Source: Hygrocybe punicea (taxonomy: Eukaryota > Basidiomycota > Agaricomycetes > Agaricales > Hygrophoraceae). From it: a stretch of 64,000 bases of DNA. This document shows positions 34,157 through 45,232 of the stretch, piece by piece. Position numbers and translations under genes: made by a program. The stretch spans positions 5,704,001-5,768,000 of the forward strand of contig OY744464.1 in NCBI GenBank assembly GCA_963556145.1, given 5' to 3'. Every line of letters starts with the position of its first letter. Position 1 is the first letter of the stretch. The notes beneath the pieces are model-generated. The model saw only the letters and a list, made by a program, of their open reading frames with translations, had not been told where the DNA came from and made no database searches.

Positions 34157-35419
34157 ATGGTTTTCAGTATATTTTCCCGCTCTCTCACTGTTTCTCAGCT
34201 CCGCACGCCTTCTCCCTCTGACTCGGCCGCTACAGGTTCGCTCTCACCGCTCATCAAAAACACCGTACCTCCTCCCCTTCCCGGGCCCCCACCCACTCCC
34301 TCACCTCCTCCAGACCCCGCTCCACTTTACGCACTCCTCCTCTCCGTCCCACCGCAGACCCTCCACGCCTACACACTCGCTAGACTCGCACCACCAGCGA
34401 CCCCGCCCTCACCATCAACCCTAGCAGCCCTCACTTCTTTCTTCGAATCCCTCACCCCTCCCCCGTGCCTTCACTGCATCCGTTGCCATAAACCCTTCTT
34501 CGAAATCGAGAACACCGACCACAGCTGCCTAGTTCCACATGACGACGACAGCGCCGAAGTCGAGCGGGTCGGCTGGGCCCGTGCCGGCACCGCCGAATAC
34601 GAGACCCTTTGGGCATGCTGCGGCCGCACCGTCGAGGGTACAGGCGACATGGGCCCACCCGACGGCTGGTGCTATGAAGGAAAGCACACCGTAAGTTCCA
34701 CATAGTTACATCTCACCGTACGCCTGTTCACTTCTGCCTGTTTTTTTTTTCAGACGGACGTGAAGCGCGCACGATTCCGGGCCGACTCGACCCCCCAGGA
34801 ACATAAACTCATCCCGTGCGTGCAGTTGCGGTGTCACGTAGACGAACCACCGCGCACGGGAAGCCTAGCCTCACACAACGCAGAGAGCCCCCGCGGCCGG
34901 AAACGTGCCCGGCCCTCGAACGCTCTGAAGCAGGAAATCGAGGACAGCAACGACAGTGAGGACAGCAGCGCAGAGCGTGCCGTCGTTGTAGCACTCGCCA
35001 ACAAGAGCAAAGGCTCACCAAAGGTCGTGCTCCCGACGACTTTCAGAGGACTCCCCATGCCACGAAGTCGGGTGTCGGAACCTTCTACCAATGAAGATGC
35101 CAACATGACCCTGGACAACGAAACAGCGAAGCCGCGGTCGAGCCCAACTACGAAGCCCAAGTCAACTGCCCCAGTTTCTAGTGTGAAGCCAACCTTGAAG
35201 CCCAAGTCGAGTCCCGTAAAGCTCAAGTTCTCCCTCCCCAAACCGCCGTCCTCTCCCAGCACGAAATCCCGCTCCAGATCAGCTGTGCGTGCCTCAAACT
35301 CGCCTGTCGCTGTCGCCGGCAGCTCTGGTAGCGGCATCTCGAATCAAGGAAGCGATAACGACGACCGGGATGCCGCAGGCGAAGGCACCAAGGCGCGGAA
35401 GCGGCGCAAGGTCGTGTAG
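34157..35419 (+). CDS. C/H-cluster protein with basic, disordered C-terminus
   Basis: Two exons, 34157-34690 and 34754-35419, 399 aa. The N-terminal 90 residues are Pro-rich. Residues ~115-178 carry a probable zinc module: CIRCHKPFFEIENTDHSCLV, then WACCGRTVEGTG and GWCYEGKHT. The C-x2-C...H-x-C...W-x-C-C...C-x3-G-x-H spacing recalls the cysteine/histidine cluster seen at the N-terminus of REXO/REX3-type proteins. The rest is Ser/Pro/Lys-rich and disordered (KPKSTAPVSSVKPTLKPKSS), ending in the NLS-like KARKRRKVV. Nuclear location is inferred; no catalytic domain is visible. Confidence 0.75.
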
Positions 35420-36627
35420 GCGTCCGAATGTGGACATGACTAGATATTTATGTGCTCCTGATCCTATTTATGCGGTGGGCGCCGACCTCGGAGCCCCGCC
35501 AGAACCGCACCCACTGCTCGAGTCGATCGAGTGCAATGCAGAGTCCACGGCCGCCCGATTACATCCACTGTATCTGTCCGAGAGTCGAAGTATGACGGGT
35601 ATTATCTATTTGCCGTAGGGTGCATCGATGTCTTCTCTCAAACGGCCCTTCTGATCTGATTTTTTTTTGGCAGAACAAACTCGCTTCGACGTGCAGGACT
35701 GGATTCCTGTCCTCAGCGAGCACTTGCAGCACCACGAACGCTATCCGGCACTTGATGGATTTCTTCATTTGGCGGGACAACATTTGTCCTATCCCCCACA
35801 TTCCCTTCTTTGCTACTTCTCTCACGTCACTCACACTCCTTTTATTTGTCTCTTTTACTTCTGCATTTGTACTTGTATGTTCGCATAGTGATACTGTAGG
35901 CGATTCCAAATATTTGATCCTTTGTTTCGTTCCTTTGAACTAAGGCAACTAAAGCTTATAATTATGCTGTTTCCGAGTCGGGGTGGCAAATACTTTACGT
36001 TTTGACTTGTTAAGCTACTTCCTACCGAACCAGGCTACTAGTACGAATCCGATCGATGGAGGCCCTAAACGCTGTCGTTCTTAGCCAGTTGCAAATCCAT
36101 CGATGTACCAAGTTTTCGATTCTTCGCCCAGTCCTCGGAGCTTACTATGTAGTTTGCCCACGGCGCCTGCAAACATTCGCAGATGCAAGAAATTGCGCAG
36201 AATAACCATCATATCAGTCCCCCGAATTGGGGTAAGCATTCAAGTGGGAAGGTTTAACTTGCAAGCTTCCTCCATAAGCTGGGGTCCGGCGGGTGCGTCT
36301 GTGACGTTATTTTATTATTATGATAGTATTGGGATTCACGACAACTTTTATTAGCGATGCTGGGGCACTCTAGAGCCATTGCGCCCGGGACCTAAGATAT
36401 CTTCAGCTGACCACCAATAACAAGTGACCATCTAAACTTTTGAGTATAGGGACTCGGACCTTCTCTCGATCCTCGGCCTCGCAGTCGACATTAATATTGG
36501 CCGCATGCATCCCCTTGGGGAACACATCGTGTGCAATGGGGCCTATAAAATGGCACATCGTCTTGCGACTCATCTCCCCAGCTTTCCAAAGCAACTTGAG
36601 TTTTCAAAACATCTACCTTGTTCAACC
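35420..36627. other. intergenic, no supported gene
   Basis: Several short frames without domains. The last ~170 bp form the upstream region of secreted protein 1. It contains a TATAAAA box at 36544-36550 and TCTCGATCCTCGG at 36464-36476, which recurs upstream of secreted protein 2. Confidence 0.5.
36544..36550 (+). promoter_or_regulatory. TATA box of secreted protein 1
   Basis: CCTATAAAATGG lies about 80 bp before the ATG at 36628, a plausible core-promoter spacing. Confidence 0.5.
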
Positions 36628-37116
36628 ATGAAGCTCTCTATCTTGCCTTTCCTCCTCGCTGCTGCCAGTATCGTTGCGGCGACACCCACTACGTTGTCTC
36701 CCAAGCAAGATATTTCAAGTTTGTGCTTGAACCTGAACGCGGTGCGTTGATTTGTATAATCTTCCGACTCGGTGCGTGCTGACGCTGCGCTTCCGTGTCC
36801 ACTGTCTAGGCTTACGTGGTCACCTATTCCGGTGGTGTTCCACCACTGCCATGCCAAGTAAACCAATGCGTTAACATCACAGGCGCGATTAGCATAACAT
36901 CCTGCCAACCCGAATTTATGCTCTGTTTCTTCTCTGCGTGCGTCTTGCATAGAACTCACACTCTCCCGATTCATGATCATATTCATTAATTTTTTATATA
37001 GAACTAATACCTGCGCGGTCCCGAACGGCCTTTCATCAATCACGATTCTTGGTGGTGCCACCATCACCATCACCCCCACTAGTGACCAGAGAGATTTCAG
37101 CTGTATCGCCGCGTGA
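36628..37116 (+). pseudogene. small secreted cysteine-containing protein 1, frame broken by one base
   Basis: Exons 36628-36741, 36810-36938 and 37002-37116. The signal peptide is MKLSILPFLLAAASIVAATP. Exon 2 reads AYVVTYSGGVPPLPCQVNQC, VNITGAISITFLPT. At the CCC run 36910-36912 the frame must shift by one base to reach FMLCFFSA, which joins exon 3 (TNTCAVPNGLSSITILGG, TITITPTSD, FSCIAA, stop). As written, translation ends at a TAG inside intron 2. Without the extra C it would be about 118 aa and similar in layout to the neighbour at 37727. It is an extracellular or effector-like protein by signal peptide only. Confidence 0.65.
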
Positions 37117-37726
37117 AAACTCCATAGTTGTGTTGAGTAAATGGACTTTTGAGCCTCCAGAAATCAGATTTGTTTATGTCACGGGTGGCTTCTCCCGATT
37201 TCTTTGGCCAACAAAGTGTGCCACTACCACCAACTCGTGTAGAGTAGCACAAATGAGTAACTCGATATTTCAAGGTTGCAACTTATACTTGCAATGCGAG
37301 ACTAGTCCACAAAAATCACACCCATGTCGCTCACACTCACAGCATATGAAGATCTCGCGTTCAAGTCTACACGCACTTTCCTCGACTGTTCTAGGTATAA
37401 TATACGACGAAAACCCTCAGTCGAGAAAGGCGGCTCGGTTGGGCAACGAAGGATTGACGCTTCAACGGTGTGAGCCGCGGCGCAACGTAGAAAAAGGTTT
37501 GAAACACGTGATCATGAGCTTGAAGGTTTCCCTCAAGTCGCATTAATATTGGCAGTTCCTTCTTGGGGACTCCGAATTAGAGAGGCGAACCTCTAACAAC
37601 TACGAGGCTTTCCGACCGCGGACCTGTTCTCGATCCTCGGAGGATGACATGGGAATCCTGATCTGTTGGCACTACTTATCTAGCAAGCTCGGAGAGGCTT
37701 GCCCAATCTCAGTTATTTTGTCAACC
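37117..37726. other. spacer between the two secreted-protein genes
   Basis: Holds the upstream region of protein 2, including ATTAATATTGG (about 37545) and TCTCGATCCTCGG (37628-37640), both shared with the region upstream of protein 1. No other gene is visible. Confidence 0.5.
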
Positions 37727-38252
37727 ATGAAGCCCTTCGCCTCGTCGTTATTCCTCCTCGCTGCTACAAGTGTCGTTACGGCTACACCTGCTACGTTGCC
37801 TTCCCGGCCAGAGACTCCCGATGGGTTGGTACGTTTTGCTTGCGACATTATTAATGCCCTTTTTTTTGTGTATTGGGCTGATCACCACCTTCGTATGTCT
37901 AGAAAATCACCGCGACGTACCCGCAGCAGAATTGCGACATATATACTCAGATTTACGAGGCGTGCGACTGCGTTACCCTTAGGACCGTCGAAGGGCGTGA
38001 AGGCCCAGTCGCGGATAGCGTAACATTTAACCAGAATGCAAAGTGTTTCACTTATTCGTACGTATCGCATATATAGGATCCTGCCAGTGGGCGGTTCATT
38101 GATTGATTCCTTGCAGGGAGGACAGTTGTACCCCGCCCGTACAGTCGCTAGTCGACGTGTATCAAAGTACCTACTACAGCTCCATCGGTGAATATTCTGA
38201 GTTCAATTATGCATATAGCGTGAAATGCTACAGCGTAGAATCGTGTCCGTAG
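37727..38252 (+). CDS. small secreted cysteine-containing protein 2
   Basis: Exons 37727-37828, 37903-38057 and 38117-38252, 130 aa. The signal peptide MKPFASSLFLLAATSVVTAT is nearly superimposable on that of protein 1. The mature part contains KITATYPQQNCDIYTQIYEA, CDCVTLRT, SVTFNQNAKCFTYSEDSCTP and ends VKCYSVESCP. It has seven or so cysteines, no domain known to me, and an intron pattern matching protein 1, so the pair is a tandem duplication. Likely secreted; role unknown. Confidence 0.75.
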
Positions 38253-38831
38253 TGTGATTTGTGCATTGCATGCCTCAGAAATCATTTCTGACGTTGTCCT
38301 TTTGATATTATCAAGCTCATTATAATCTTAAACCGCCACGGTAATCTCTTCTTCAACTTTTGCCAACTTAGTTTCGACACACAGTGAAGCTTAGTGTCCG
38401 ATAAGACGTTATTCAAGGGCATCAGTGATGGACTCAGTGGGTGCTATTCACCCGCCAGCCATAAGAATAATGTATGTAGACGGTGCTCCGGACCGCTCGA
38501 ATGTTTTCGGATGCTCATCGCTTTCATTGATCTGCCGAACAACAATATAACTTCAAACCAATGCATATTACAAACTTATAAAATCGTCCTCGAGCAAGTA
38601 CAAATTTGTCGCTGGAATATAACTAGGCGACGGGTTCGACGGGAGGATTGACGGGATGAGGGGGATGGATAGGGACGGTGTGTTGAGTGATGATTTGATT
38701 AACGACCGAAACCCTCCTGCCGTCAAAGAATCCCCTAAAAGGCCCTATCGGATGCGTCAACGATAGATCCTGTTTGACACTTGAATTACGTCAGGTCAGC
38801 AGTGATAACGCCGAGTACGATACAATAAAGC
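38253..38831. other. intergenic, no supported gene
   Basis: Only short frames; nothing with a signal peptide or domain. Confidence 0.5.
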
Positions 38832-39302
38832 TTACACAACGTTGATAGATGAAGTGACCTTGCGTTGCATAGGCCCACCGAAGACGCGGAGCTTTTCATT
38901 GATGATCGCCTCATAGAAGAGGCCGACAACACCAGCCTGGAAGCAAGCGCAGGTAGCATCAGATTATTGCGTAGAGCTAGGGGAGGGAGAGAAAAAAACG
39001 GCTCGCAAAAAAACAAATTGCAAACGCACAGTGACACCAGTCTCTTCGCTCGCGGGAAGTTCGACTGCAGCATCAAACTTGACAGATGCGGATTGCTGAT
39101 TCAAGGCTCCATCTTGCTGCAGTTGTTGCTTGTAATGCTCGCGGGAGACATGGGTACCATTGACGGTTATGGTGGCGTCCTTTGCGACAAGGTTTTCGAA
39201 AGCCTCGTCGAAGGCATGTTGGGTGGTAGCCTCGATGAGGGCGGAAAGTTTTCCTTCGGTCCAGTCGGTGAGAGACTGGAGAACGATCGCAACAGTGGTC
39301 AT
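38832..39302 (-). CDS. small NTF2-like-sized protein, 125 aa
   Basis: Exons 39302-39030 and 38936-38832. The ATG gives MTTVAIVLQSLTDWTEGKLS, then ALIEATTQHAFDEAFENLVA, KDATITVNGTHVSREHYKQQ, AAVELPASEETGVT, and after the intron AGVVGLFYEAIINEKLRVFG. The helix-then-strand order (helices with AFDEAFENLV, then TVNGTHVSREHYKQQL) is like the fungal SnoaL/NTF2-like family, which I propose with caution. A TATAAATA box lies on the minus strand at 39369-39376, about 65 bp upstream. Intact. Confidence 0.7.
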
Positions 39303-40433
39303 TCTGTGATGTGAGTGCTTGGGGAGTGTGTTGAAGTTGGTGAATGTTGGTGAAGTGTTTCCAAGCCTATTTATACCCTCGAGGAGAGGGAAAGCATCAT
39401 TGTACACTAAGCAGCGAACAACCCGGAGAAACAGTTAACGTTCGCTCACTCCACGATAGAAGATCGGAGACTCACAACACCGACGGACAATGGGGTTAGA
39501 GTTTAATGATTCGGTGGGGAGTGCAGACAAATATTTTTGACCGAATGTCAAGCTTCGCCGGGAACTGCAATGACGTTTCGTCTGAGTAACTCGGCTTGCC
39601 GGCCCGGTGGCCCATCCGTGTATTTCGGAAACAGGATGAGGAATATTATCAAGTTGTCAAACAGCCTCCAGCCGCAGTGTGATATCAGCTTGTGAAAAGA
39701 ACCTTGATCAACGTCCTCACCACAGTCCTCCGAGGTGCCGAAGACTTGCAACGTCTCGCCCATTAATATTGTCAATGCTCCGTCGTTCTCGTTCGTCCAG
39801 TCTCTTCTATCTCCCTTTTACCTGCACCATCCAGTCGCCCGTATGTCTGAATGCTCCCGCTGGAACCGGCACCAATACACAACGTCAATAGAAGGTTCCA
39901 GCACCGCGTTGGGCGGCAAGAATGGAGGGATCGTAATATAGCTGACTGAACCTTTCGCCAAACTCTTAGTGGTGGATTCGGTGGTTTACAGTCAAGATGG
40001 AGGTATCGGATGAACGGCGCACAAGTCAGCCCCTCGCTCGACGTTTCCTTCGGTACACGAACGTGGACATGAAAGTGGGGTGGTGGCTTCTATGGCATGT
40101 GCGTCTTTTGGGTGTCTCAGGCTGCTCTTTGACCGCACTTCCTCGTCCGTGAGAGTGGGGTTGGCAGTGATTTTTTTCTGCCTCGTCGTTGAAAACGGCC
40201 TTCCTGGCAAACAGGGCGGCTTCAAAAGAGCTCCAGGAGAGTTTACTGTAATAAGAGCAGATAAACTACACCCACTGCTTTTCATGACGAATGAATACCT
40301 CAGGCAAGGTCTGGTATTGTGGGCAATGGTCTGGAGTGCTGACCAGATGTAGCTGAAGCCAGACAAGGCCAGTCACATTGAAAATAATACCATCATGATA
40401 AGTCACTCAACACTGGCAACCTGACTTATGACT
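39303..40433. other. intergenic up to the MULE
   Basis: Apart from the minus-strand TATA box near 39370, I see no supported gene; frames are short and without domains. Confidence 0.45.
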
Positions 40434-40441
40434 GTGATAAA

Positions 40442-43400
40442 CAGTGTTGTACAAGTCAGACCAACCCCGGGTCGCTGTAGTCAAGTCACGACAGTCACGT
40501 CAGGCTGACTGTCTGACTTCGACTAGTCAAGCCTTTTTGGGATGAGATAAGATTAGATATGCACCTTGTACACGACTTATACATGACGAACTTCATCGCT
40601 TTCCATGTCCATGTCGAATGATTTTTGCCGCTTTGCTTCTCCTCTCAACCATGAGTCACTGGTCGTGGGTGCACTTCATCACAGATGGAACATTTTACAA
40701 GAACAACAACTCAAACAAGACTGCATGGTGTATTCGATGCTTGGCATACCACCGTGACTTACTTCGGAATCCAGACATTGTTGCAGTTGCTTTGACTGAT
40801 ACGGTTCAAAGTTGAACACCAGCAGAGGTGGAAGCCCAAGGTATATTCCACAATTTATCAAAATTTATCAAAAGTGCCGAGCAACTCATTGAAGATGCAG
40901 TTGCTGATCTTGAAAGCGACTCAGAAATAGAAAATGACCCCGCTCCCCCCCCTCCTCCACCTCTGACAATCCGGCTCCCACTGCATGCCATTCAAGCTGC
41001 ATTGCCAGACAACACCCCACCACAATGAACCGCCGTGGTCCCAAAGATGGCCATCCCCTTGAAATCGCTTTTCATCTTCCCGGGTGATCGAAATTTGCAG
41101 CTAGCCAAGCTCTCCCCCCCTCCGACATTCCTTTTTGGGAAGCACTTGTCACATAAGCTATTTAGAGATATATTTAGGAATACATTTGTGTACCGAACAT
41201 ACATGGTTAACGCATACAACACGTAAACAACACGAGATTACCAATCATGGCCACTTCATCCGTCCAAATGGCATCTGCAAGATGTTCAAAATCAGCTTGC
41301 ACTAGAATCCTTCCCCTCAATTATTCCTACAAGACTTGCGAACGATGCCGGGAGCAAGATGCCAAATTTCAACGTGAAAAGCGGAAAGGAAAAAGGAGGG
41401 GGATAATGCAGAAAATCATAATCCAGTGTCAAAAAAGCCTAGCATTGCGCTGGAAAGGGTGTATGAAGGCACCAGTAGTGACGATGAAGCTGAGGATGAG
41501 GTAAGTGATCAACTCCATCCTCTAGCCCTAAATATAATAGCTTTATCAGCAGGGAACAATGTATCAAAGCAGTCAAGAGTTAGTCACTGCACTCCGATCT
41601 GCGTTCAAAAAGAACAACAGTGTTCTTTTCCAAGGTTCTTACAGAATGCCCAAAGACCCTTTGGTTTCTGACAAAGAGCGTATCAAAATGACTGCACATG
41701 ATGTTTGGAAAGCATCAGGATACCGGTTCACGTGAGATTCTGCTTCTCTCCAGTCTAGAGAGACTGACTTCAGAGCCCAAAGTGTCCATGACACAAGATG
41801 CTTGACTCGGGGTCAAAAGATGCGCTTCTGGTGTTGTCAAGATGAAGACAGGAAGAAAAAGATGAAACCAAGTATCAAAGAGGGGGTAATACACCATGAC
41901 ACATTGGGAATGCATCGCTATAAATGTGAGAGTAAACTCACCATTACGTGTACCTCAGGGTCAACCTGGTCCTCGGATACGAAGCAAGTTGGGGTTCGGC
42001 TAGAGCATCGAAAACCACACGTGCACTACTACGATGTCAGCATGCCAGCCGAGGCAACACAAATTATCCGAGATCACCTCGAATGGCTTACACCAAGCGA
42101 TCTAGTACAAAAGATACAGCCTTTGTATCCGAAGATCACCGCTACTCAAATTCACTCAGCATGGTCCGTAATGAGTGAAACTTTATGGAAAAGAAATCAT
42201 TTACAGTTACCCTCGGCAACTACTCTCTTGGATGAATATGTGATGGAAGTGGACTTCTTTGACGTGACAAAAGAGGATGGCGTAGAGCAGCTCTGTTGGG
42301 GATTAAAAAAGATTGCCGGGAGGCTGCAGGGAAAAGTGGTTGAGATTGCAATGGATGCAACATGTACGTGTGTTAGCTTCTTGAATGCGAGCAAATGACA
42401 CTCACAGGTCAATAGATAACACAAACTCTAAGCATCTCGAGCTATACAGCATTCTTGCGGAGTACGACAATGCTGGCTTCCCATTGAGTTACTGTTTGCT
42501 GTCCACCGCAACGGCCATTCATGTGGGTAAGCGAACAAAAGCGCTCGAAGCATGGGGTACCTTTCTCCGCAACAAATATGGCCTTCTTCCCGAATTCATC
42601 CATGTTGATAAAGATATGGCCGAAATTGGTATGTCTAGGGCAGTCTGGCCTGACGCAAAAATTCAACTGTGTTGGTGGCACCTTCGAAAAGCCGTTCGGG
42701 AACGTCTTGGCAAAGCCAAACTTTCTACAACACCATATAACAGTCAGCAAGCAAAACATGAATTTTCGTTCATTGATACAAGCTTTCAGCCATCAGGAGC
42801 ACCTGACCCGGGTGAATTTGAGGGTGGAGTGGTAGACCTCAAGATCACGGAACCGATCCATAACCCAAACGCACTCTTCATTCGCTTACCAAATTTACCA
42901 TCACTGCGGCCTGCCAATGACATGCTACCCTTGACTCGTGACTTGGCCAATCAACCCGAAGCATTATCACCTGCCAAAAAAAATGATCAACGTCTTATTA
43001 TCTGAATCCCAGTGAGCACGATACCCGAGCCTGGGAACTCCAATACAGATAGAGAATTAAAGCAAACCTTTTGCCCCTTGGAACATCGTGAAGACATCAT
43101 CAAAATGATGGAAAATCATTTGTGTGCCCATCCACTTATCCCAGGATACTCGGCACCCAGTTTGGCTGGAATACGACAATGGGCCATCAAGGAAATGTAT
43201 GATTATTGTGAGAGACATGACCTTCGAGAGGTCTGGGCATACCTATGGGAGAACTGGTACCGACATGGGCGTTGGGAGCTGTGGGCATGAAGCTGTGCTA
43301 CAGGTATACCACGATTGAAAACCACTATGATAATGGAGAGTCAGTACGTACATTTGATAAGAAAATTGTCAGACCTGTGTTAATGTCCTTCCAGCTGGCG

Positions 43401-44882
43401 TCGCATCAAGCACGACTTTCTTCATCATTTCCATAAACCGAGAATCGACCTGCTTGTGTGGGTGATTGTCAACAAACTCGTGCCAACCTATTACAGAAAG
43501 CTTGATGTTCTATTTACCAACACTGGGCGATACCGAGAGCTCAGCTCTTGGCGCAAGGAGTTCAAACACGACTGGATCAGAGCTGCAAAGACCCCGATAT
43601 CATTGCCATTAAATCCAAAATACCGCCCGGATACGCACCATTGGGTTTGCACCTGTCCTCATTTTCATGCGAGCCGCTGGTTGCTTTGCAAGCATCTCGT
43701 GCAGGCCATGCACCCTGTGCCCCCACATTTCTTCCTTGAAGTCAACAGAAATCGAACGAGTCCGTTTTGGGCTCACCCATCGCTCAAACCTCTTCTGGAA
43801 TCCCCAACTCCATCTTCAAGTTCTGGCACCAATCACGAGGAGACAGTAACCGACGAGGCGCCAACAGATGACGAGAACGAAGAAAGTGACAAGGAAAATG
43901 CCGACGACGAGGTTCTTGATCTCGGGATTGACACTCAACGAAGCGGCACTTTCAGTGAGCGACTGGACAACCATCTCAGCACATTACAAGATTTCTGTGA
44001 CGGATTGGCTTACCAACGGCAATTCCAGGACCACAGATTCTTAGATGCTTTGGAGCGCGAGGGTGCATCGTTCTTGAGGTTTGTGGGCAGTTGCTTGAGC
44101 AGGGAACGTCGGCAGAACTCAACGAGAGGGGGAATGCCAACGACGTGGGAATCATCAACCTCGAACGCCTTATTTTACCGAACACGACCCAGACACGCGG
44201 ATCAGGGAAGTTGACAACAACAACAACTTCTTTGGTTCTTTTTCCCATGACCGGATTTGCTTCGTTGTATTTGAATTGTAAATATCTTTGCATGTAGCAA
44301 TCTACATATGTGAACTCTAACGGAGACTTAGTTACTCGAGTCCTCGACCCTCTTTCTATATGTCAACCTTCAAGACGCGTTTGGCACTTCTGGCACGTGA
44401 ACATAGCATTCGCGTTGTTTGTCCGTTGACTAATCGTGACGTGACAAGTGTTTCCCAAAAAGGAATGTCGGAGGGGGAGAGCAAGGTAAGCTGAAATTTG
44501 CCTTTGACAGGTATAGATTATTTCTGGCAGGGAGGTATCAAGAATTTGGATAAGGAAATGGAAACTTACGAGCTCTTGTGCTCCGAGTCAAGCAGTCAGG
44601 AGAATGCTGAGGCCGGTACTACAGATGTCCCAATGGCGAGTACTAGCAGTGCATTAGCCTGATGTTTTTGTGCTACAACGTGTTTGTAATTCCCCATCCA
44701 TTTTCTTGACATTGCGTAGTAAAGTACACCGCATGAAGTGTTTGCTACCGACCACGCATGAGTCTGCCTCTTTTGGTAGTTTCTCATAGACCCTTGACTA
44801 GTCACGACTAAAGTTAAGGGTTTTCGCAAGCGCGACTGCAGTCAGCGCATGACCCAGTCGGACTAGAGTCATGACAACACTG
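40442..44882 (+). mobile_element. complete Mutator-like element (MULE) with TIRs and 8-bp target duplication
   Basis: It begins CAGTGTTGTACAAGTC and ends GACTAGAGTCATGACAACACTG, whose reverse complement starts CAGTGTTGTCATGAC. It is flanked by GTGATAAA at 40434-40441 and 44883-44890. It is 4441 bp long. A further 42-44-bp inverted pair lies internally (41109-41152 and 44441-44482). Contents: an N-terminal cysteine-rich exon, a MULE transposase core and a SWIM finger. Confidence 0.88.
41247..44214 (+). pseudogene. MULE transposase with SWIM zinc finger, two in-frame TGA codons
   Basis: It starts MATSSVQMASARCSKSACTR, with CERCREQDAKFQREKRK. Core DDE-type motifs: VVEIAMDAT joined over an intron (42371-42418) to YNTNSKHLELYSILAEYDN (first Asp), EFIHVDKDMAEIG (second Asp) and QLCWWHLRKAVRERL (the C-x2-H signature of MULEs). 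Then the SWIM finger WVCTCPHFHASRWLLCKHLV (C-x-C...C-x-H) and an acidic tail. TGA interrupts the frame at 43003-43005 (after NDQRLII) and 43288-43290 (in RWELWA-TGA-S, where relatives have Arg). Sequence after each stop remains clearly homologous, so the copy is degenerate but young. Confidence 0.8.
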
Positions 44883-44890
44883 GTGATAAA

Positions 44891-45232
44891 AGCAGAGATC
44901 GCAGTGACCTTGCAAGTTGTGTATCATATCAGGTGAACCTGGTATGGTGATTCAGTGTAAGAATATTAATGTCATACCGTTCACTTTGCAGCCTCTCCCC
45001 AACTTGTACTAGTAACTTCCCCAGTTGCTGTAGATTCTACACGTCGACCAGACAATTCTACAGATATTACTCTCGCAAATGTTTTTCGCACTCCACTCGG
45101 GTTCCCCCATGGTATCGTGAATGAACGTCTGGGTTCGGGACTAATATAATATAATGTGGATTGCAATGCAATGATATCTGTCAAAAGTTCCACATCCGTG
45201 CTCAAATTAGTCAAACCAAAAAACCAAAAAAC
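44891..45232. other. short intergenic between MULE and Atg22-like gene
   Basis: No gene visible; it is the 3' flank of the minus-strand transporter. Confidence 0.5.
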
